A stretch of 57,527 nt of DNA from Jiangellales bacterium (GTDB lineage: Bacteria > Actinomycetota > Actinomycetes > Jiangellales > Jiangellaceae): positions 511,493-569,019 of the forward strand of contig JAUJNY010000001.1 in assembly GCA_030447955.1 (NCBI GenBank), in the 5' to 3' direction. The translations under genes were made by a program, and so were the position numbers. The notes beneath the pieces are model-generated. The model was not told where the DNA came from. It searched no databases and saw only the letters and a program-made list of their open reading frames with translations. Positions within the stretch are counted from its first letter, which is position 1. Every line of letters starts with the position of its first letter. Of the stretch, positions 1-10,255 are shown piece by piece.

Positions 1-19
1 GGGCGGTTAGCCTGCGGCC

Positions 20-655
20 GTGCTCGTGCTGGCGCTGGACACTTCGTCGGCGTCCGTCACCGCGGCGGTGCACGACGGGGAGCGGGCGCTCGCGGAGGCG
101 AGCGTGGTTGACGGGATGCGGCACGGCGAGCTGCTCGCGGCGCAGGTCGAGCGGGTGCTCGCAGCGGCGCGGGTCGCGCGTACGGATCTCAGCGACGTCG
201 TCGTCGGGGTCGGTCCCGGCCCGTTCACCGGGCTGCGCGTCGGTGTGGTCACCGCGCGGGTCCTCGGCGCGGTGCTGGGTGCACCGGTCAGCGGTGTCTG
301 CTCACTGGACGTCCTCGCTGCGGCCGCCGACGCCGACGGGCCGCTGCTCGTCGCAACAGACGCCCGTCGGCGGGAGGTGTACTGGGCCTGCTACGACCGT
401 GAGCGGCGGCGGATCGCCGGCCCGGGCGTCGCACCGCCCGCGCAGATCGCCACCACGCAAGCGGTCGCCGGCCGGGGAGCCGCCCTGCACCCCGCGGCGT
501 TCCCCGGCGCCGTCCCGCCGGAGTACCCGAGCGCCGCCGTCCTGGCGGAGGCGTTCGCGCGCGGTGCGGTCGAGGTGCTGCCCCCGTTCCCCTTGTACCT
601 GCGCGATCCCGACGCCGCCGTGCCGGGCGCCCGCAAGGGTGTGCTACCCCGGTGA
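20..655 (+). CDS. tsaB: tRNA threonylcarbamoyladenosine biosynthesis protein TsaB
   Basis: This 211-residue protein belongs to the ASKHA-fold TsaB family. TsaB is the non-catalytic partner that dimerises with TsaD to transfer the threonylcarbamoyl group onto A37 of ANN-decoding tRNAs in the cytosol. The N-terminus LALDTSSASV and the GVGPGPFTGLRVG segment near residue 65 are family hallmarks. The start is GTG at 20, only 19 bases into the window, so the upstream neighbours (tsaE and alr in related genomes) are not visible. Its TGA overlaps the GTG of rimI, which indicates translational coupling in a tsaB-rimI-tsaD operon. Confidence 0.93.
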   Translation: MLVLALDTSSASVTAAVHDGERALAEASVVDGMRHGELLAAQVERVLAAARVARTDLSDVVVGVGPGPFTGLRVGVVTARVLGAVLGAPVSGVCSLDVLAAAADADGPLLVATDARRREVYWACYDRERRRIAGPGVAPPAQIATTQAVAGRGAALHPAAFPGAVPPEYPSAAVLAEAFARGAVEVLPPFPLYLRDPDAAVPGARKGVLPR

Positions 656-1188
656 CGACGCTGCGCCGGATGCGCTGGTGGGACCTCGCGACGCTGCTCC
701 CGCTGGAACGCGCGGTGTTCGGACCCGACGCCTGGAGCGCGGAGCTGTTCTGGTCGGAGCTGGCCGGGGTCCCGGCGACCCGGACGTACGTCGTCGCCGA
801 GGACGGCGCCGACCTCGTCGGGTACGCCGGCCTGCACGCCGGCCTGGGGGAGGCCACGGTGCAGACACTCGCCGTTGCACCTCACTGCCAGCGCGCCGGC
901 CTGGGTAGCCGACTGCTCTCGCACCTGCTGGCCGACGCCGCGGCCCGCGGTCTGCGTACTGTCCTGCTCGAGGTGCGTGCCGACAACACTGGCGCGCTCG
1001 CGCTCTATGACTGCCACGGGTTCGAGCGCGTCGGCGTGCGCCGCGGCTACTACCGCGGCAGCGGCGTCGACGGCCTCGTGCTCCGCCGCCGGGCCGCGCC
1101 CTCGGCGCCCACGATCGACGTGAGCGGATGGTCGCCCGGGCGGCCGAACCCTCACGTCGATCGAGCCATCCCGGAGCCCGGCCCCTGA
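652..1188 (+). CDS. rimI: ribosomal protein S18 alanine N-acetyltransferase RimI-type
   Basis: This is a GNAT acetyltransferase of 178 residues. RimI acetylates the N-terminal alanine of ribosomal protein S18 in well-studied bacteria; the actinobacterial substrate range may be broader. The acetyl-CoA pyrophosphate loop is visible as QRAGLG at about residues 80-85, followed by the [19 protein letters not shown] segment typical of RimI. The GTG start overlaps the tsaB stop by four bases, and tsaD follows after 28 bp. About 30 residues after the GNAT core (from roughly residue 147) look like an unconserved tail. Confidence 0.9.
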   Translation: MTTLRRMRWWDLATLLPLERAVFGPDAWSAELFWSELAGVPATRTYVVAEDGADLVGYAGLHAGLGEATVQTLAVAPHCQRAGLGSRLLSHLLADAAARGLRTVLLEVRADNTGALALYDCHGFERVGVRRGYYRGSGVDGLVLRRRAAPSAPTIDVSGWSPGRPNPHVDRAIPEPGP

Positions 1189-1216
1189 TCGACGCGCCGG
1201 TGAGGCGCGGCGCGCC

Positions 1217-2284
1217 GTGGTTACAGTCGCGGGCGTGCTGGCCGACGCCCCGCTCGTCCTGGGCATCGAAACCTCCTGCGACGAGACGGGGGTGGGCCTC
1301 GTCCGCGGTGACGTCCTGCTCGCCGACACGGTGGCCTCCAGCGTGGAGGAGCACGCGCGGTTCGGGGGGGTGGTGCCCGAGATCGCCAGCCGGGCGCACC
1401 TGGAAGCGCTGCTGCCGACGCTGGAGCGCGGCTGCGCCGACGCGCACGTGCGACTCGCGGACGTGGACGCGGTCGCGGTGACCGCCGGTCCCGGGCTCAC
1501 CGGCGCGCTGCTGGTGGGGGTCGCCGCCGCCAAGGCGCTGTCGCTCGGGCTCGGGGTCCCGCTGTACGGGGTGAACCACCTGGCCGCGCACATCGCCGTC
1601 GACCGGCTCGAGCACGGAGCGTTGGCCCAGCCGGTGGTCGCGCTGCTGGTGTCGGGTGGTCACACCAGCCTGCTCCTCGTCGCGGACGTGACCCAGGACG
1701 TACGACCGCTCGGCGCGACGCTCGACGACGCGGCGGGAGAGGCCTTCGACAAGGTCGCGCGACTGCTCGGGCTGCCCTTCCCCGGCGGGCCGCACATCGA
1801 CCGTGCGGCCGCCGCCGGCAACCCGTCGTACGTGACCTTCCCGCGTGGTCTCAGCGGCCCCCACGACCTGCAGCGGCACCCCGCCGACTTCTCGTTCTCC
1901 GGGCTGAAGACAGCGGTGGCTCGCTGGGTCGAGGGACGGCAGCGCGCTGGCGAGCCGGTGCCGGTTGCGGATGTGGCCGCGTCCTTCCAGGAGGCGGTTG
2001 TCGACGTCCTTACTGCCAAGGCCGTCCGGGCGTGCCGGGAGGAGGGCGTCGACACTCTCCTCATCGGCGGCGGGGTGGCCGCCAACTCCCGGCTGCGCGA
2101 GCTCGCCCGGCAGCGCTGCGCGGCCGCCGGGGTGACACTGCGGGTGCCGCGGCCGGTGCTGTGTACCGACAACGGGGCAATGGTCGCTGCCCTCGGGTCG
2201 GCGCTGGTAGCGCGCGGCGCGGCCCCGAGCCTCCTCGACCTGGCCGCCGACTCCACGCTGCCGGTGACCTCCGTCGTGGTGTGA
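1217..2284 (+). CDS. tsaD: tRNA N6-adenosine threonylcarbamoyltransferase TsaD
   Basis: TsaD is the catalytic subunit that moves threonylcarbamoyl from threonylcarbamoyl-AMP to tRNA A37, working with TsaB and TsaE. The 355-residue product shows [12 protein letters not shown] at about 16-27, the conserved [18 protein letters not shown] block at about 44-61, and the metal-binding HLAAH at about 121-125. The nucleotide-binding [13 protein letters not shown] segment comes later. Length and motif order are normal. A second GTG at 1235 would remove six residues and cannot be excluded as the real start. It is the third gene of the t6A cluster. Confidence 0.95.
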   Translation: MVTVAGVLADAPLVLGIETSCDETGVGLVRGDVLLADTVASSVEEHARFGGVVPEIASRAHLEALLPTLERGCADAHVRLADVDAVAVTAGPGLTGALLVGVAAAKALSLGLGVPLYGVNHLAAHIAVDRLEHGALAQPVVALLVSGGHTSLLLVADVTQDVRPLGATLDDAAGEAFDKVARLLGLPFPGGPHIDRAAAAGNPSYVTFPRGLSGPHDLQRHPADFSFSGLKTAVARWVEGRQRAGEPVPVADVAASFQEAVVDVLTAKAVRACREEGVDTLLIGGGVAANSRLRELARQRCAAAGVTLRVPRPVLCTDNGAMVAALGSALVARGAAPSLLDLAADSTLPVTSVVV

Positions 2285-2330
2285 CTGTGCACCGGATCGG
2301 GCCGGCGTCCCGGACGGCCGGGCTGCCCCG

Positions 2331-3053
2331 TTGAGCCGCGAGCGTGTCGTGCTCGACGTGGACACCGGCGTCGACGACGCCCTCGCGCTGCTGGTCGCGC
2401 TGCGCTCCCCCCGGGTAGAGGTGGTCGCCGTCACCTGCGTTGCCGGCAACGTGCCGCTGGCGCGCGTGGTCGCCAACACCCGCTTCGTGCTCGCCGTGGC
2501 GGGGCGCTGCGACGTGCCGATCGGCGTGGGGCTCGACCGCCCGGTCACCGCGGGCAGCCGGCACGGACCGGACGGTCTCGCCGGGCTCGCGCCAGCGCAG
2601 CCGGCTGTCTCGCCGCCGCCGGCCGACGCCCACACCCTCCTCGCCGCCGCAGGTGCGGTCACCGTGCTGGGCCTCGGCCCGGCCACCACGCTCGCCACGG
2701 CCGACCTGCGCCGGGTCCGCCGGGTGGTGACCGTGGCGACGGACAACGGTGAGGCCAACGCCGCCATGGACCCGGAGGCCGCCGGCGCGCTGGCCGGGGC
2801 GGGGGTGCCGTTGCTGCGGCTGGGGGGTACGGCCTTCTCGGCGCCGCGGCTCATACCGGCGCGTGTCGCTGCGTTCCCCGGGCTCGCCGGCGGCCTGCTG
2901 CGCCACCAGGCTGCCCGTGGCGCCGGTCTCGGTGACGCCGGGGCGGTCTTGTTGCTGGACGACCCTGGCGGCGCCGTCGTCCGTGGCGATCGGGTCAGCG
3001 CAGTCAACGGCCCGCGGTGGACGGCCCGGGCACTCGAGCTGCTCGCCGGTTGA
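2331..3053 (+). CDS. nucleoside hydrolase (IUNH family), short form
   Basis: This is an inosine-uridine nucleoside N-ribohydrolase-like protein that would cleave ribonucleosides to base and ribose. The Ca-binding DVDTGVDD motif sits at residues 9-16, and GPDGLAGL plus an ANAAMDPEAA segment match the later family blocks. At 240 residues it is shorter than the usual ~310, with a reduced C-terminal half, so substrate specificity is uncertain. The start chosen is TTG at 2331, because the first motif would be lost with any later start. It lies 46 bp after tsaD and may be co-transcribed. The salvage role is inferred from family only. Confidence 0.75.
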   Translation: MSRERVVLDVDTGVDDALALLVALRSPRVEVVAVTCVAGNVPLARVVANTRFVLAVAGRCDVPIGVGLDRPVTAGSRHGPDGLAGLAPAQPAVSPPPADAHTLLAAAGAVTVLGLGPATTLATADLRRVRRVVTVATDNGEANAAMDPEAAGALAGAGVPLLRLGGTAFSAPRLIPARVAAFPGLAGGLLRHQAARGAGLGDAGAVLLLDDPGGAVVRGDRVSAVNGPRWTARALELLAG

Positions 3054-3091
3054 GTGACCGGAAGCCGCCATGGGTGAGACTGGGGGACACC

Positions 3092-4978
3092 ATGCAGCGG
3101 CACACCCCACGGCACCGGGCCAGCCGAGCGTCCGAGGCGACCGGGCTGACGGCCAGGGTGACTGCCGCGGGGCACGCGCTCGGCGGGACACCTCGCGCCC
3201 TCGTAGCCATGAGCGTCGTGGGCGTCGTGGTGGCCCTGGTAGCGGTGCTCGCCGGGGTCGGCGCGCTGGTCGGCCGCGGCGCCTGGTCAGCGTCGGGTGT
3301 CCCACTGGCATGGGAGGACGCGGCCGCCGGCCCTGCTGGAGCGGCTGCGCCCACCACCGCCGCCACCCGTCGTCGCGCCGCCACTCCCGACGCGGGCACG
3401 GCTGGTCCGGCGGGGTCGCCGCCGGCGACGCCACCGGAGGTCACGTCGCCGCGGACGCCCGCGTCCCCGCGGGAGCCGGCCGCTGTGCAGCCCTCGGCCC
3501 GTACGCCGTGGGGACCAACGCTGGCAACGGTGTCCCGCGCTCGTCGCCTGGTGGCAGGGATGAGCCTTGCGGAGAAGGCCGGTCAGGTCATAGTCGCCCG
3601 CTTCGACGGCACCCGGGCACCGCTGTCGCTGATGCAGGAGCACCACCTCGGTGGCGTCATCGTGATGGCGGACAACGTCGCCTCCCCGGCGCAGCTGCGC
3701 CGCCTCAGCGCTGCTCTGGCGGCCCAGTCCAACCGGTTGGGCCGGCCGTACCCACCGGTGGTCGCCGTCGACCAGGAGGGTGGCCTCGTCGCCCGCGTCG
3801 GGGAGCCGGCGACGCAGTTCCCGACGCTGATGAGCCTTGGTGCGGCGCGCGACCCCGAGCTTGCCGAGCGGGTGGCCCGCGCCAGCGGCAGTGAGCTGCG
3901 GGCCATGGGTTTCACCATGGTCTTCGCGCCGGTGGCCGACGTCACGACCGGTCCCGCCGACCCCACCATCGGCAGCCGGTCGATCTCCAGCCGTCCGCAT
4001 GTCGTCGCCAGCATGGTCAGCGGCCTGCTGCGCGGCTACCGCCAGGCGGGGGTCGTGCCGGTCGTCAAGCACTTCCCCGGGCACGGCAGCGTGCCCGCTG
4101 ACAGCCACGAGACCCTGCCGGTGCAGGACGCGGCGCTGCGCGAGCTGGAGCGCAGGGACTTCCTCCCCTTTCGGCGGGCGGTGGAGGGTGGCGCACCGGC
4201 GGTGATGGTGGCGCACATCGACCTGCGCCGGGTCGATCCCGGGGTCCCGTCCTCGCTGTCCTCCCCCGTGGTGCGGGGACTGTTGCGTGGACGGCTCGGT
4301 TTCTCCGGCCTGGCCGTGACCGACGCCCTGGAGATGGCCGCAGTGACCCAGCGCCACGACTCCGCCGAAGCGGCGGTACGGGCGCTGCTGGCCGGCGAGG
4401 ACATGCTGCTCATGCCCACCGACGTCGAGGCCGCGCACGCCGGCATCTTGGCCGCGGTACGCAGCGGCCGGCTGACACCGGACCGGCTGGACGCAGCGGC
4501 GACACGCGTGGTCACCACGATGCTGCACCAGGCGGACAGCGCCGGGCCGCAGCCGGCGCTGCGCATCGTCGGGCGCCACCGTGCCGTCTCGCTGGCCGTC
4601 TCCGCGAAGGCGGCGACGGTCGTCTCCGGTCCATGCGCCGGGCGGCTCGTCGGCGGGTCGGTCGACGTCGTCGGCGGCAACCCGACCGACCGGGCGCGGT
4701 TCGTCGCCGCGGCACAGCGAGCCGGGCTCACCACCGGATCGGGTGACAGCGTCGTGCTGCTCGGCTACTCGACGACGCCGGGCAGTGGTGACGTGGTCGT
4801 GTCCCTGGATGCGCCGTACGGCCTCGCCGCCAGCAGCGCCACGTCGGCGCGGATCGCGCTCTACGGTCGCACCCCGGCGGCGTTCCGGGCGCTGGTCGAC
4901 GTGCTGACCGGGGACGCAACCGCGCCGGGACACCTTCCCGTCACCGTGCCCGGCGGCGCTCGTACCGGCTGCCGTTAG
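3092..4978 (+). CDS. membrane-anchored glycoside hydrolase family 3 protein (NagZ-like beta-N-acetylhexosaminidase)
   Basis: This GH3 enzyme of about 628 residues probably recycles peptidoglycan or removes GlcNAc outside the membrane. An N-terminal membrane segment lies at about residues 37-61, followed by a Pro/Thr/Ala-rich linker. The GH3 barrel has KHFPGHG at about 326-332 and the NagZ-type DSH acid/base dyad near 337-339. The probable nucleophile Asp is in AVTDALEM near 411. A longer frame upstream overlaps the nucleoside hydrolase, but ATG at 3092 is preceded by a good GGGGGA ribosome site. The C-terminal 130 residues resemble a reduced GH3 C-terminal domain. Confidence 0.87.
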   Translation: MQRHTPRHRASRASEATGLTARVTAAGHALGGTPRALVAMSVVGVVVALVAVLAGVGALVGRGAWSASGVPLAWEDAAAGPAGAAAPTTAATRRRAATPDAGTAGPAGSPPATPPEVTSPRTPASPREPAAVQPSARTPWGPTLATVSRARRLVAGMSLAEKAGQVIVARFDGTRAPLSLMQEHHLGGVIVMADNVASPAQLRRLSAALAAQSNRLGRPYPPVVAVDQEGGLVARVGEPATQFPTLMSLGAARDPELAERVARASGSELRAMGFTMVFAPVADVTTGPADPTIGSRSISSRPHVVASMVSGLLRGYRQAGVVPVVKHFPGHGSVPADSHETLPVQDAALRELERRDFLPFRRAVEGGAPAVMVAHIDLRRVDPGVPSSLSSPVVRGLLRGRLGFSGLAVTDALEMAAVTQRHDSAEAAVRALLAGEDMLLMPTDVEAAHAGILAAVRSGRLTPDRLDAAATRVVTTMLHQADSAGPQPALRIVGRHRAVSLAVSAKAATVVSGPCAGRLVGGSVDVVGGNPTDRARFVAAAQRAGLTTGSGDSVVLLGYSTTPGSGDVVVSLDAPYGLAASSATSARIALYGRTPAAFRALVDVLTGDATAPGHLPVTVPGGARTGCR

Positions 4979-5028
4979 CCGCTGCCGCATCGCGGCCCGC
5001 TCCCAGGCGTACGGAGCGCGGCTCGTGA

Positions 5029-5055
5029 CTGGCACTCAGGTTGACCGAGTGCTAA
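5029..5055 (+). promoter_or_regulatory. CIRCE operator 1 (HrcA site)
   Basis: The site reads CTGGCACTC, nine bases, GAGTGCTAA. This matches the CIRCE consensus arms TTAGCACTC and GAGTGCTAA at 16 of 18 positions with the exact 9-9-9 geometry. HrcA binds CIRCE to repress groESL under non-stress conditions. The spacer contains TTGACC (5041-5046), a good -35 box, so a bound repressor would cover the promoter. Confidence 0.88.
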
Positions 5056-5070
5056 GCAACCGTCTAGGTT
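5041..5070 (+). promoter_or_regulatory. groESL promoter (-35 TTGACC, -10 TAGGTT)
   Basis: TTGACC at 5041-5046 and TAGGTT at 5065-5070 are separated by 18 bp and point towards groES. The expected transcription start, around 5076-5078, falls at the beginning of the second CIRCE. This is inferred from consensus match and geometry; no transcript data are available here. Confidence 0.65.
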
Positions 5071-5075
5071 CGGCA

Positions 5076-5102
5076 TTGGCACTCTCACCATGAGGGTGCC
5101 AG
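5076..5102 (+). promoter_or_regulatory. CIRCE operator 2 (HrcA site)
   Basis: The site reads TTGGCACTC, nine bases, GGGTGCCAG, again in exact 9-9-9 geometry. It is weaker than the first copy because the right arm differs from GAGTGCTAA at three positions, yet the two arms still pair with each other. It covers the predicted start point of transcription. Confidence 0.8.
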
Positions 5103-5199
5103 CGCAGGACGCGACCGTCCCGGCACCCGCGACGACGGTCCGGTCGCGCCGGCACCAAGCCAGTGACCCCACGACTTCCCGCGAAGGGGGACTCAACCA

Positions 5200-5493
5200 G
5201 TGTCGGTCTCCATCAAGCCACTCGAGGACCGGGTGGTGGTCAAGCCGCTCGACGCCGAGCAAACCACCGCTTCCGGTCTCGTGATTCCGGACACCGCCAA
5301 GGAGAAGCCGCAGGAGGGCGAGGTCCTCGCTGTCGGCCCCGGCCGCTACGAGGACGGGCAGCGGGTGCCGCTGGACGTCAGCATCGGCGACCGCGTGCTC
5401 TACTCCAAGTACGGCGGCACCGAGGTCAAGCACCAGGGCGAGGAATACCTCATCCTCTCCGCCCGCGACGTTCTCGCGGTCGTCGGCGGCTGA
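5200..5493 (+). CDS. groES: co-chaperonin GroES
   Basis: This 97-residue GroES forms the heptameric lid of the GroEL folding chamber in the cytosol. The N-terminus [13 protein letters not shown], the mobile-loop region ([20 protein letters not shown], about residues 19-38) and the [14 protein letters not shown] end are all canonical. The GTG start at 5200 has an AAGGGGGA ribosome site about eight bases upstream. It is the first gene of the HrcA-controlled operon, with a 107-nt leader after the predicted start of transcription. Confidence 0.97.
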   Translation: MSVSIKPLEDRVVVKPLDAEQTTASGLVIPDTAKEKPQEGEVLAVGPGRYEDGQRVPLDVSIGDRVLYSKYGGTEVKHQGEEYLILSARDVLAVVGG

Positions 5494-5506
5494 CCCGAGC
5501 CGTACC

Positions 5507-5523
5507 CCCGAGCACCGCTCGGG
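5507..5523 (+). other. small hairpin after groES
   Basis: CCCGAGC, a three-base ACC loop and GCTCGGG form a perfect 7-bp stem, beginning 13 bp after the groES stop. There is no following U-run, so it may be a pause or RNA-stability element rather than a full terminator. Confidence 0.5.
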
Positions 5524-5552
5524 TCTCGTGGCCATCCAGTGGCCAGTCATGA

Positions 5553-7247
<1,695 letters not shown>

Positions 7248-7263
7248 CCGCGGGTCACACGTC

Positions 7264-7306
7264 CCGGGGCCGGGCGAGCGCGTTGCGGCGTGCAGCCCGG
7301 CCCCGG
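7264..7306. terminator. bidirectional terminator hairpin between groEL1 and whiB3
   Basis: CCGGGGCCGGGC (7264-7275) and GCCCGGCCCCGG (7295-7306) form a perfect 12-bp stem with a 19-nt loop. It lies between the convergent ends of groEL1 and whiB3, 16 bp after one stop and 7 bp from the other, the usual place for a shared terminator. There is no clear U-run on either strand, as is common in high-GC genomes. Confidence 0.75.
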
Positions 7307-7313
7307 TTCACGC

Positions 7314-7619
7314 TCAGCTCGCGGCCGGTAGCTCCTTTGCGGCGGCAGCGCCGCTGACAATGAGCTCCCGCTCGTCCTCGCTCAGCCCGCCCCACACGCC
7401 GTACGGCTCGCGCACCGCGAGCGCGTGCGCTCGGCAGGAGGCGAGCACCGGGCAGCGCGCGCATACAGCCTTCGCCGCGCTCTCCCGGCGTTCCTTGCGC
7501 GGCCCACGCTCCCCCTCGGGGTGGAAGAAGAGCTCCGGATTAACGGCTCGGCAGGCCCCACGGAACTGCCACTCCCAGACGTCGGCGATGGGTCCGGGGA
7601 GCCGGGAGACGTCGGCCAT
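7314..7619 (-). CDS. whiB3: WhiB3/WhiD-type iron-sulfur transcriptional regulator
   Basis: This 101-residue WhiB-like protein binds a [4Fe-4S] cluster through four cysteines, seen here at C23, C53, C56 and C62. The GVWGG turn is at about 74-78, and a basic C-terminal segment normally contacts DNA or sigma factor; here that segment is short and not very basic. The N-terminus LPGPIADVWEWQFRGACR and the FFHPEGERG block match the WhiB3/WhiD subgroup. ATG at 7619 has a GAGGAGG ribosome site. The open frame continues far upstream, but that part is non-coding in character. The groEL1-whiB3 adjacency is conserved in mycobacteria. Confidence 0.93.
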   Translation of the reverse strand: MADVSRLPGPIADVWEWQFRGACRAVNPELFFHPEGERGPRKERRESAAKAVCARCPVLASCRAHALAVREPYGVWGGLSEDERELIVSGAAAAKELPAAS

Positions 7620-8265
7620 GGGGCCTCCTCGAGTCGGGCTGCAGTGATAGCCACCGGTCCGTGTGCTGCTGCTTCGGCCGGGGGACGGGGACACCGTACA
7701 ATCGTTGCATAGATTGTTCACCCTCCGCGAAGCGCGCCGGCCAGTCCGTGGCCCCCACCAGCCGCTCCCGCAGTTCGGCGACCGCCGGGCCTGCACCTGG
7801 TCCAGGTGCAGGCCAGTCGACGCGAGCTCCCCGGCGGGCAGCCCGAGAACGTTACGGGCGGCCAACGGGGACGGCGCCACCTGGACGCCGGACTGCGTAC
7901 CGGGCTGCGCCAGCAACGCCGGTCGGGTATGTAGCTCCGGACGAGCGCGTCGTACGCACCGCGCGGCTCCGACTGGTTGGCCTGGCGCAACACCACTACC
8001 GGCTCGTCCAGCGTCACAACCAGCGGAAGCCACGGTGCGAGAAGCCCGCGGTGCACCGCCGGCTGCCCGCTCCGCTCGCGGTAACCGACATGCCAGCGAC
8101 GCATGGCGACGCGGCCGACCCTCACGGGAACCCTGAGTCGACCGCTGCCGCCTCGTCCAACCCGGCACACGCCCGGTGGCGATCCGACCGCGGCCAGCGG
8201 CGATCCAGCACTGGGTTGTGCGCGCTTCGCCGACCTCCACCGCCAGCGGCTACCGCCGAAGACCA
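7620..8265. other. 646-bp stretch without a credible gene
   Basis: Long frames exist on both strands, but their translations are rich in Arg, Pro and Ser, show no family motif and look like GC-driven shadows. The bases nearest whiB3 should carry its promoter. The rest probably is decayed DNA continuous with the remnants that follow. I see no RNA gene or clear repeat in it. Confidence 0.5.
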
Positions 8266-8266
8266 C

Positions 8267-8460
8267 GTGATTGGCGTTGCCCATCGACCTCGCCGCTGGT
8301 CGGACGCCGCCACGGTGGCCGCGTTGCTAGATGCCTTCAATCGGGAGTACGACACGCCGACACCGGGGACGGCCGTGCTGACGGCGCGGCTCGGTCGGCT
8401 TCTGGCCGGAGGAGATGGCATCGTCCTGCTGACCAGGGACCCCCTGCAGCGATACGCCGG
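8267..8460 (+). pseudogene. GNAT acetyltransferase N-terminal remnant
   Basis: The translation runs RRWSDAATVAALLDAFNREY, then DTPTPG and a further segment ending GGDGIVLLTRDP. This resembles the first 60 residues of an actinobacterial GNAT family in which that stretch precedes the acetyl-CoA site. The expected next block (WYDGPVALL...ELYVVP) is absent in frame. Only scattered similarity such as YAGPVA and YVPP appears in shifted frames, so the gene is truncated and broken. There is no convincing start. Identification rests on pattern recall, so it is tentative. Confidence 0.45.
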
Positions 8461-8620
8461 TCCGGTAGCCGAACGTCCTACGTGCCGCCGACCTCGGATC
8501 CCGAAAGATTGCCGTGCGGGTCGCCTCCCAAGGTCCCGACCGGGAAGGCACAGGCCGCTTGTAGGAGGACGCCGCCATGATTGCGCTCGTCGATGACGGA
8601 TGACCTTGAGGAGAGCGTCG

Positions 8621-9085
8621 ATGAGCGAGGAGCAAGCGCTGTCGCGCCCAATCGGGTGGTGGTTGAAGCAGGCCGACGTCCTTCTCGACGCAGCTTTCGA
8701 CGAGGAGCTCGAAGCGGAAGAGGTGGACCGGCGGGGCTGGCAAATCCTCACGAGCTTGACGACGGGTCCCAAGCGCCGAGAGGAGGTCGCCGGCTCGCTG
8801 ACGCCGTTCGATCCTCCTTCTGTCGTCGCTGACGTGATCGAACAGCTGCGTGGACGAGGGTGGGTCGAAGACCGCGCAGCGGTACTGCAGCTGACCCCTT
8901 CGGGGGTGAAACTGCAGTAGAGCCTGGCTCCTCGGGTCGGTGCTGTTCGGGAACGGATAGCCGCGGCCCTGCCGCAGGATGACTACGTGGCGCTCGTCGA
9001 CCTTCTCGCCCGGCTAGTCGCCGCTCTCCGGCCGCCTAACCGGGACGGGCACGACCCGTCGGGGGTGGCGAGGAGGATGGCCTAG
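8621..9085 (+). pseudogene. MarR-like winged-helix regulator interrupted by TAG
   Basis: The frame from ATG 8621, with GAGGAG upstream, encodes about 99 residues including a winged-helix-like core with LTTGPKRREEVAGSL. It then hits TAG at 8918-8920 after LTPSGVKLQ. The same frame stays open for 54 more codons reading SLAPRVGAVRERIAAALP... and ALVDLLARLVAALR, ending at TAG 9083-9085. That is the expected C-terminal dimerisation helix of the family. A single nonsense codon therefore splits what was one gene of about 154 codons. The short product might still fold, but the dimer helix would be lost. Confidence 0.65.
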
Positions 9086-9095
9086 TGCGTTCCTC

Positions 9096-9670
9096 TTGAG
9101 AGCCGCCGCGGTGCAGCCAGCGTGTGCCGCGTACGACATCGCGGCCAACGCGGCCACCACCCACGCCTGCACGTACGCGCCGCCCAGGCGCGAGTGGTCG
9201 TGTTCCCCGAGCTGTCGCTGACTGGTACGAGCTGGACGCCGAAGCCGTCGCGCTCGACGACGTCGCGCTGGCGCCGCTGGTCGAAGCTTGCGCCGCAACA
9301 GGCGCCGTGGCCTTGGTGGGGGCGCCGATCAAGGATGAGGCGGGCGTACCTTCATCGCCATCCTGCGGATCGACGGAGCCAGTGTTCGGGTCGCCTAACG
9401 CAAGAGCTGGCTCGGGGAGAGCTAGGCGACCCGGTTCGGTCGCGGGGACGGGCCGACCGTGCTGGAGGTCGACGGGTGACGTTTGGGGGCTGCGCATCTG
9501 CAAGGACACCGGCGCCGCTCAGCACATTCCCGGCACTGCTGCCCTTGGGGTCGATGTGTACGTGGCCGGGCTGCCGCACCGCCCCGGAGGAGCTGCCAGA
9601 GCAGGAAGGCCGGGCCGTCGCCCGCACCGGCCCCGACGTCGGCAACATAGCCGTGGCAACCCTCACCTGA
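9096..9670 (+). pseudogene. carbon-nitrogen hydrolase (nitrilase superfamily) pseudogene
   Basis: Family blocks are scattered over different forward frames. LRAAAVQPACAAYDIAANAA starts at TTG 9096. ARVVVFPELSLTG, carrying the catalytic Glu, is in a second frame. YELDAEAVALDDVALAPLVEACAATGAVALVGAPIKDEAG is in a third. LRICKDTGAAQH, with the catalytic Cys, and GTAALGVDVYVAGLPH come next, and PEELPEQEGRAVART then returns to another frame. At least three indels are needed to join them, so this is clearly a dead gene. It directly follows the broken MarR-like gene, suggesting a decaying two-gene operon. Confidence 0.72.
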
Positions 9671-9728
9671 GCCGCGACGCGGCTGAGCCTGCCCGCAACG
9701 CGCAAGTCCATCGGAACGTTGGTCGAGG

Positions 9729-10211
9729 TCAACCTCGCCTGATGCCGCCCTTAGGGGTGGCAGTGGAGAGGCGGAGCTCACCCTCCGCGTCGATGCCATC
9801 AACGACGAAGCCCTCGGACTGATACAGGGTGATCGCCGGTTGGTTCTCGGGGTGGACGGTGAGCCGTAGACGGTCGCAATTCTCCGCCTGGCGTGCGAGC
9901 TCAACAGCGCAACGCACTGCAGCTCGGCCGTATCCGCGGCGCTGCTGGCCTGCGTCGATCGTCAGATGGAAGAGCGCCATCCCACAGTTCAGTTGCCGCT
10001 CATCCAGCAGAGCGAGTACTCCGACCGCCCTTCCAGCATCCTCGATCAGATAGGGCCACCAGTCCAGGTTTGCATCTCGCACGAACGCCTTACCCAAGAT
10101 GACCAGGGCGACGGGCTCGTAGGCGGCAACGAACCGCAGTTGGCCCTCGGCGACCCGTATCCTCGCCGCCCGGCGCCAGTTGTCGCGCGTGATCGGAACG
10201 AGCTCAGTCAC
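9729..10211 (-). CDS. GNAT family N-acetyltransferase
   Basis: This 160-residue acetyltransferase has the acetyl-CoA loop QQRRGYGRAAV in its centre and a C-terminal NQPAITLYQSEGFVVDG segment typical of the fold. It acetylates an unidentified small molecule or protein; the N-terminal half resembles spermidine-type GNATs only loosely. GTG at 10211 was chosen because the family starts near VTELVPITRDNW. A GGAGG lies about 16 nt upstream, rather far. The frame is open further upstream without coding character. Confidence 0.8.
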   Translation of the reverse strand: MTELVPITRDNWRRAARIRVAEGQLRFVAAYEPVALVILGKAFVRDANLDWWPYLIEDAGRAVGVLALLDERQLNCGMALFHLTIDAGQQRRGYGRAAVRCAVELARQAENCDRLRLTVHPENQPAITLYQSEGFVVDGIDAEGELRLSTATPKGGIRRG

Positions 10212-10255
10212 GCGACAAAGGTAGGTGACCTCCGCACCTGACGGAGCCAGCCCGC

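Noticed and set aside
7661-8596. 311-codon forward frame after whiB3
   Set aside because: The composition is Arg/Pro/Ser-rich and motif-free apart from the short GNAT-like stretch; it looks like a GC-driven shadow.
8578-8604. Eight-codon ORF with a good ribosome site (MIALVDDG) as leader peptide
   Set aside because: It is too short to distinguish from chance, and it precedes a broken gene.
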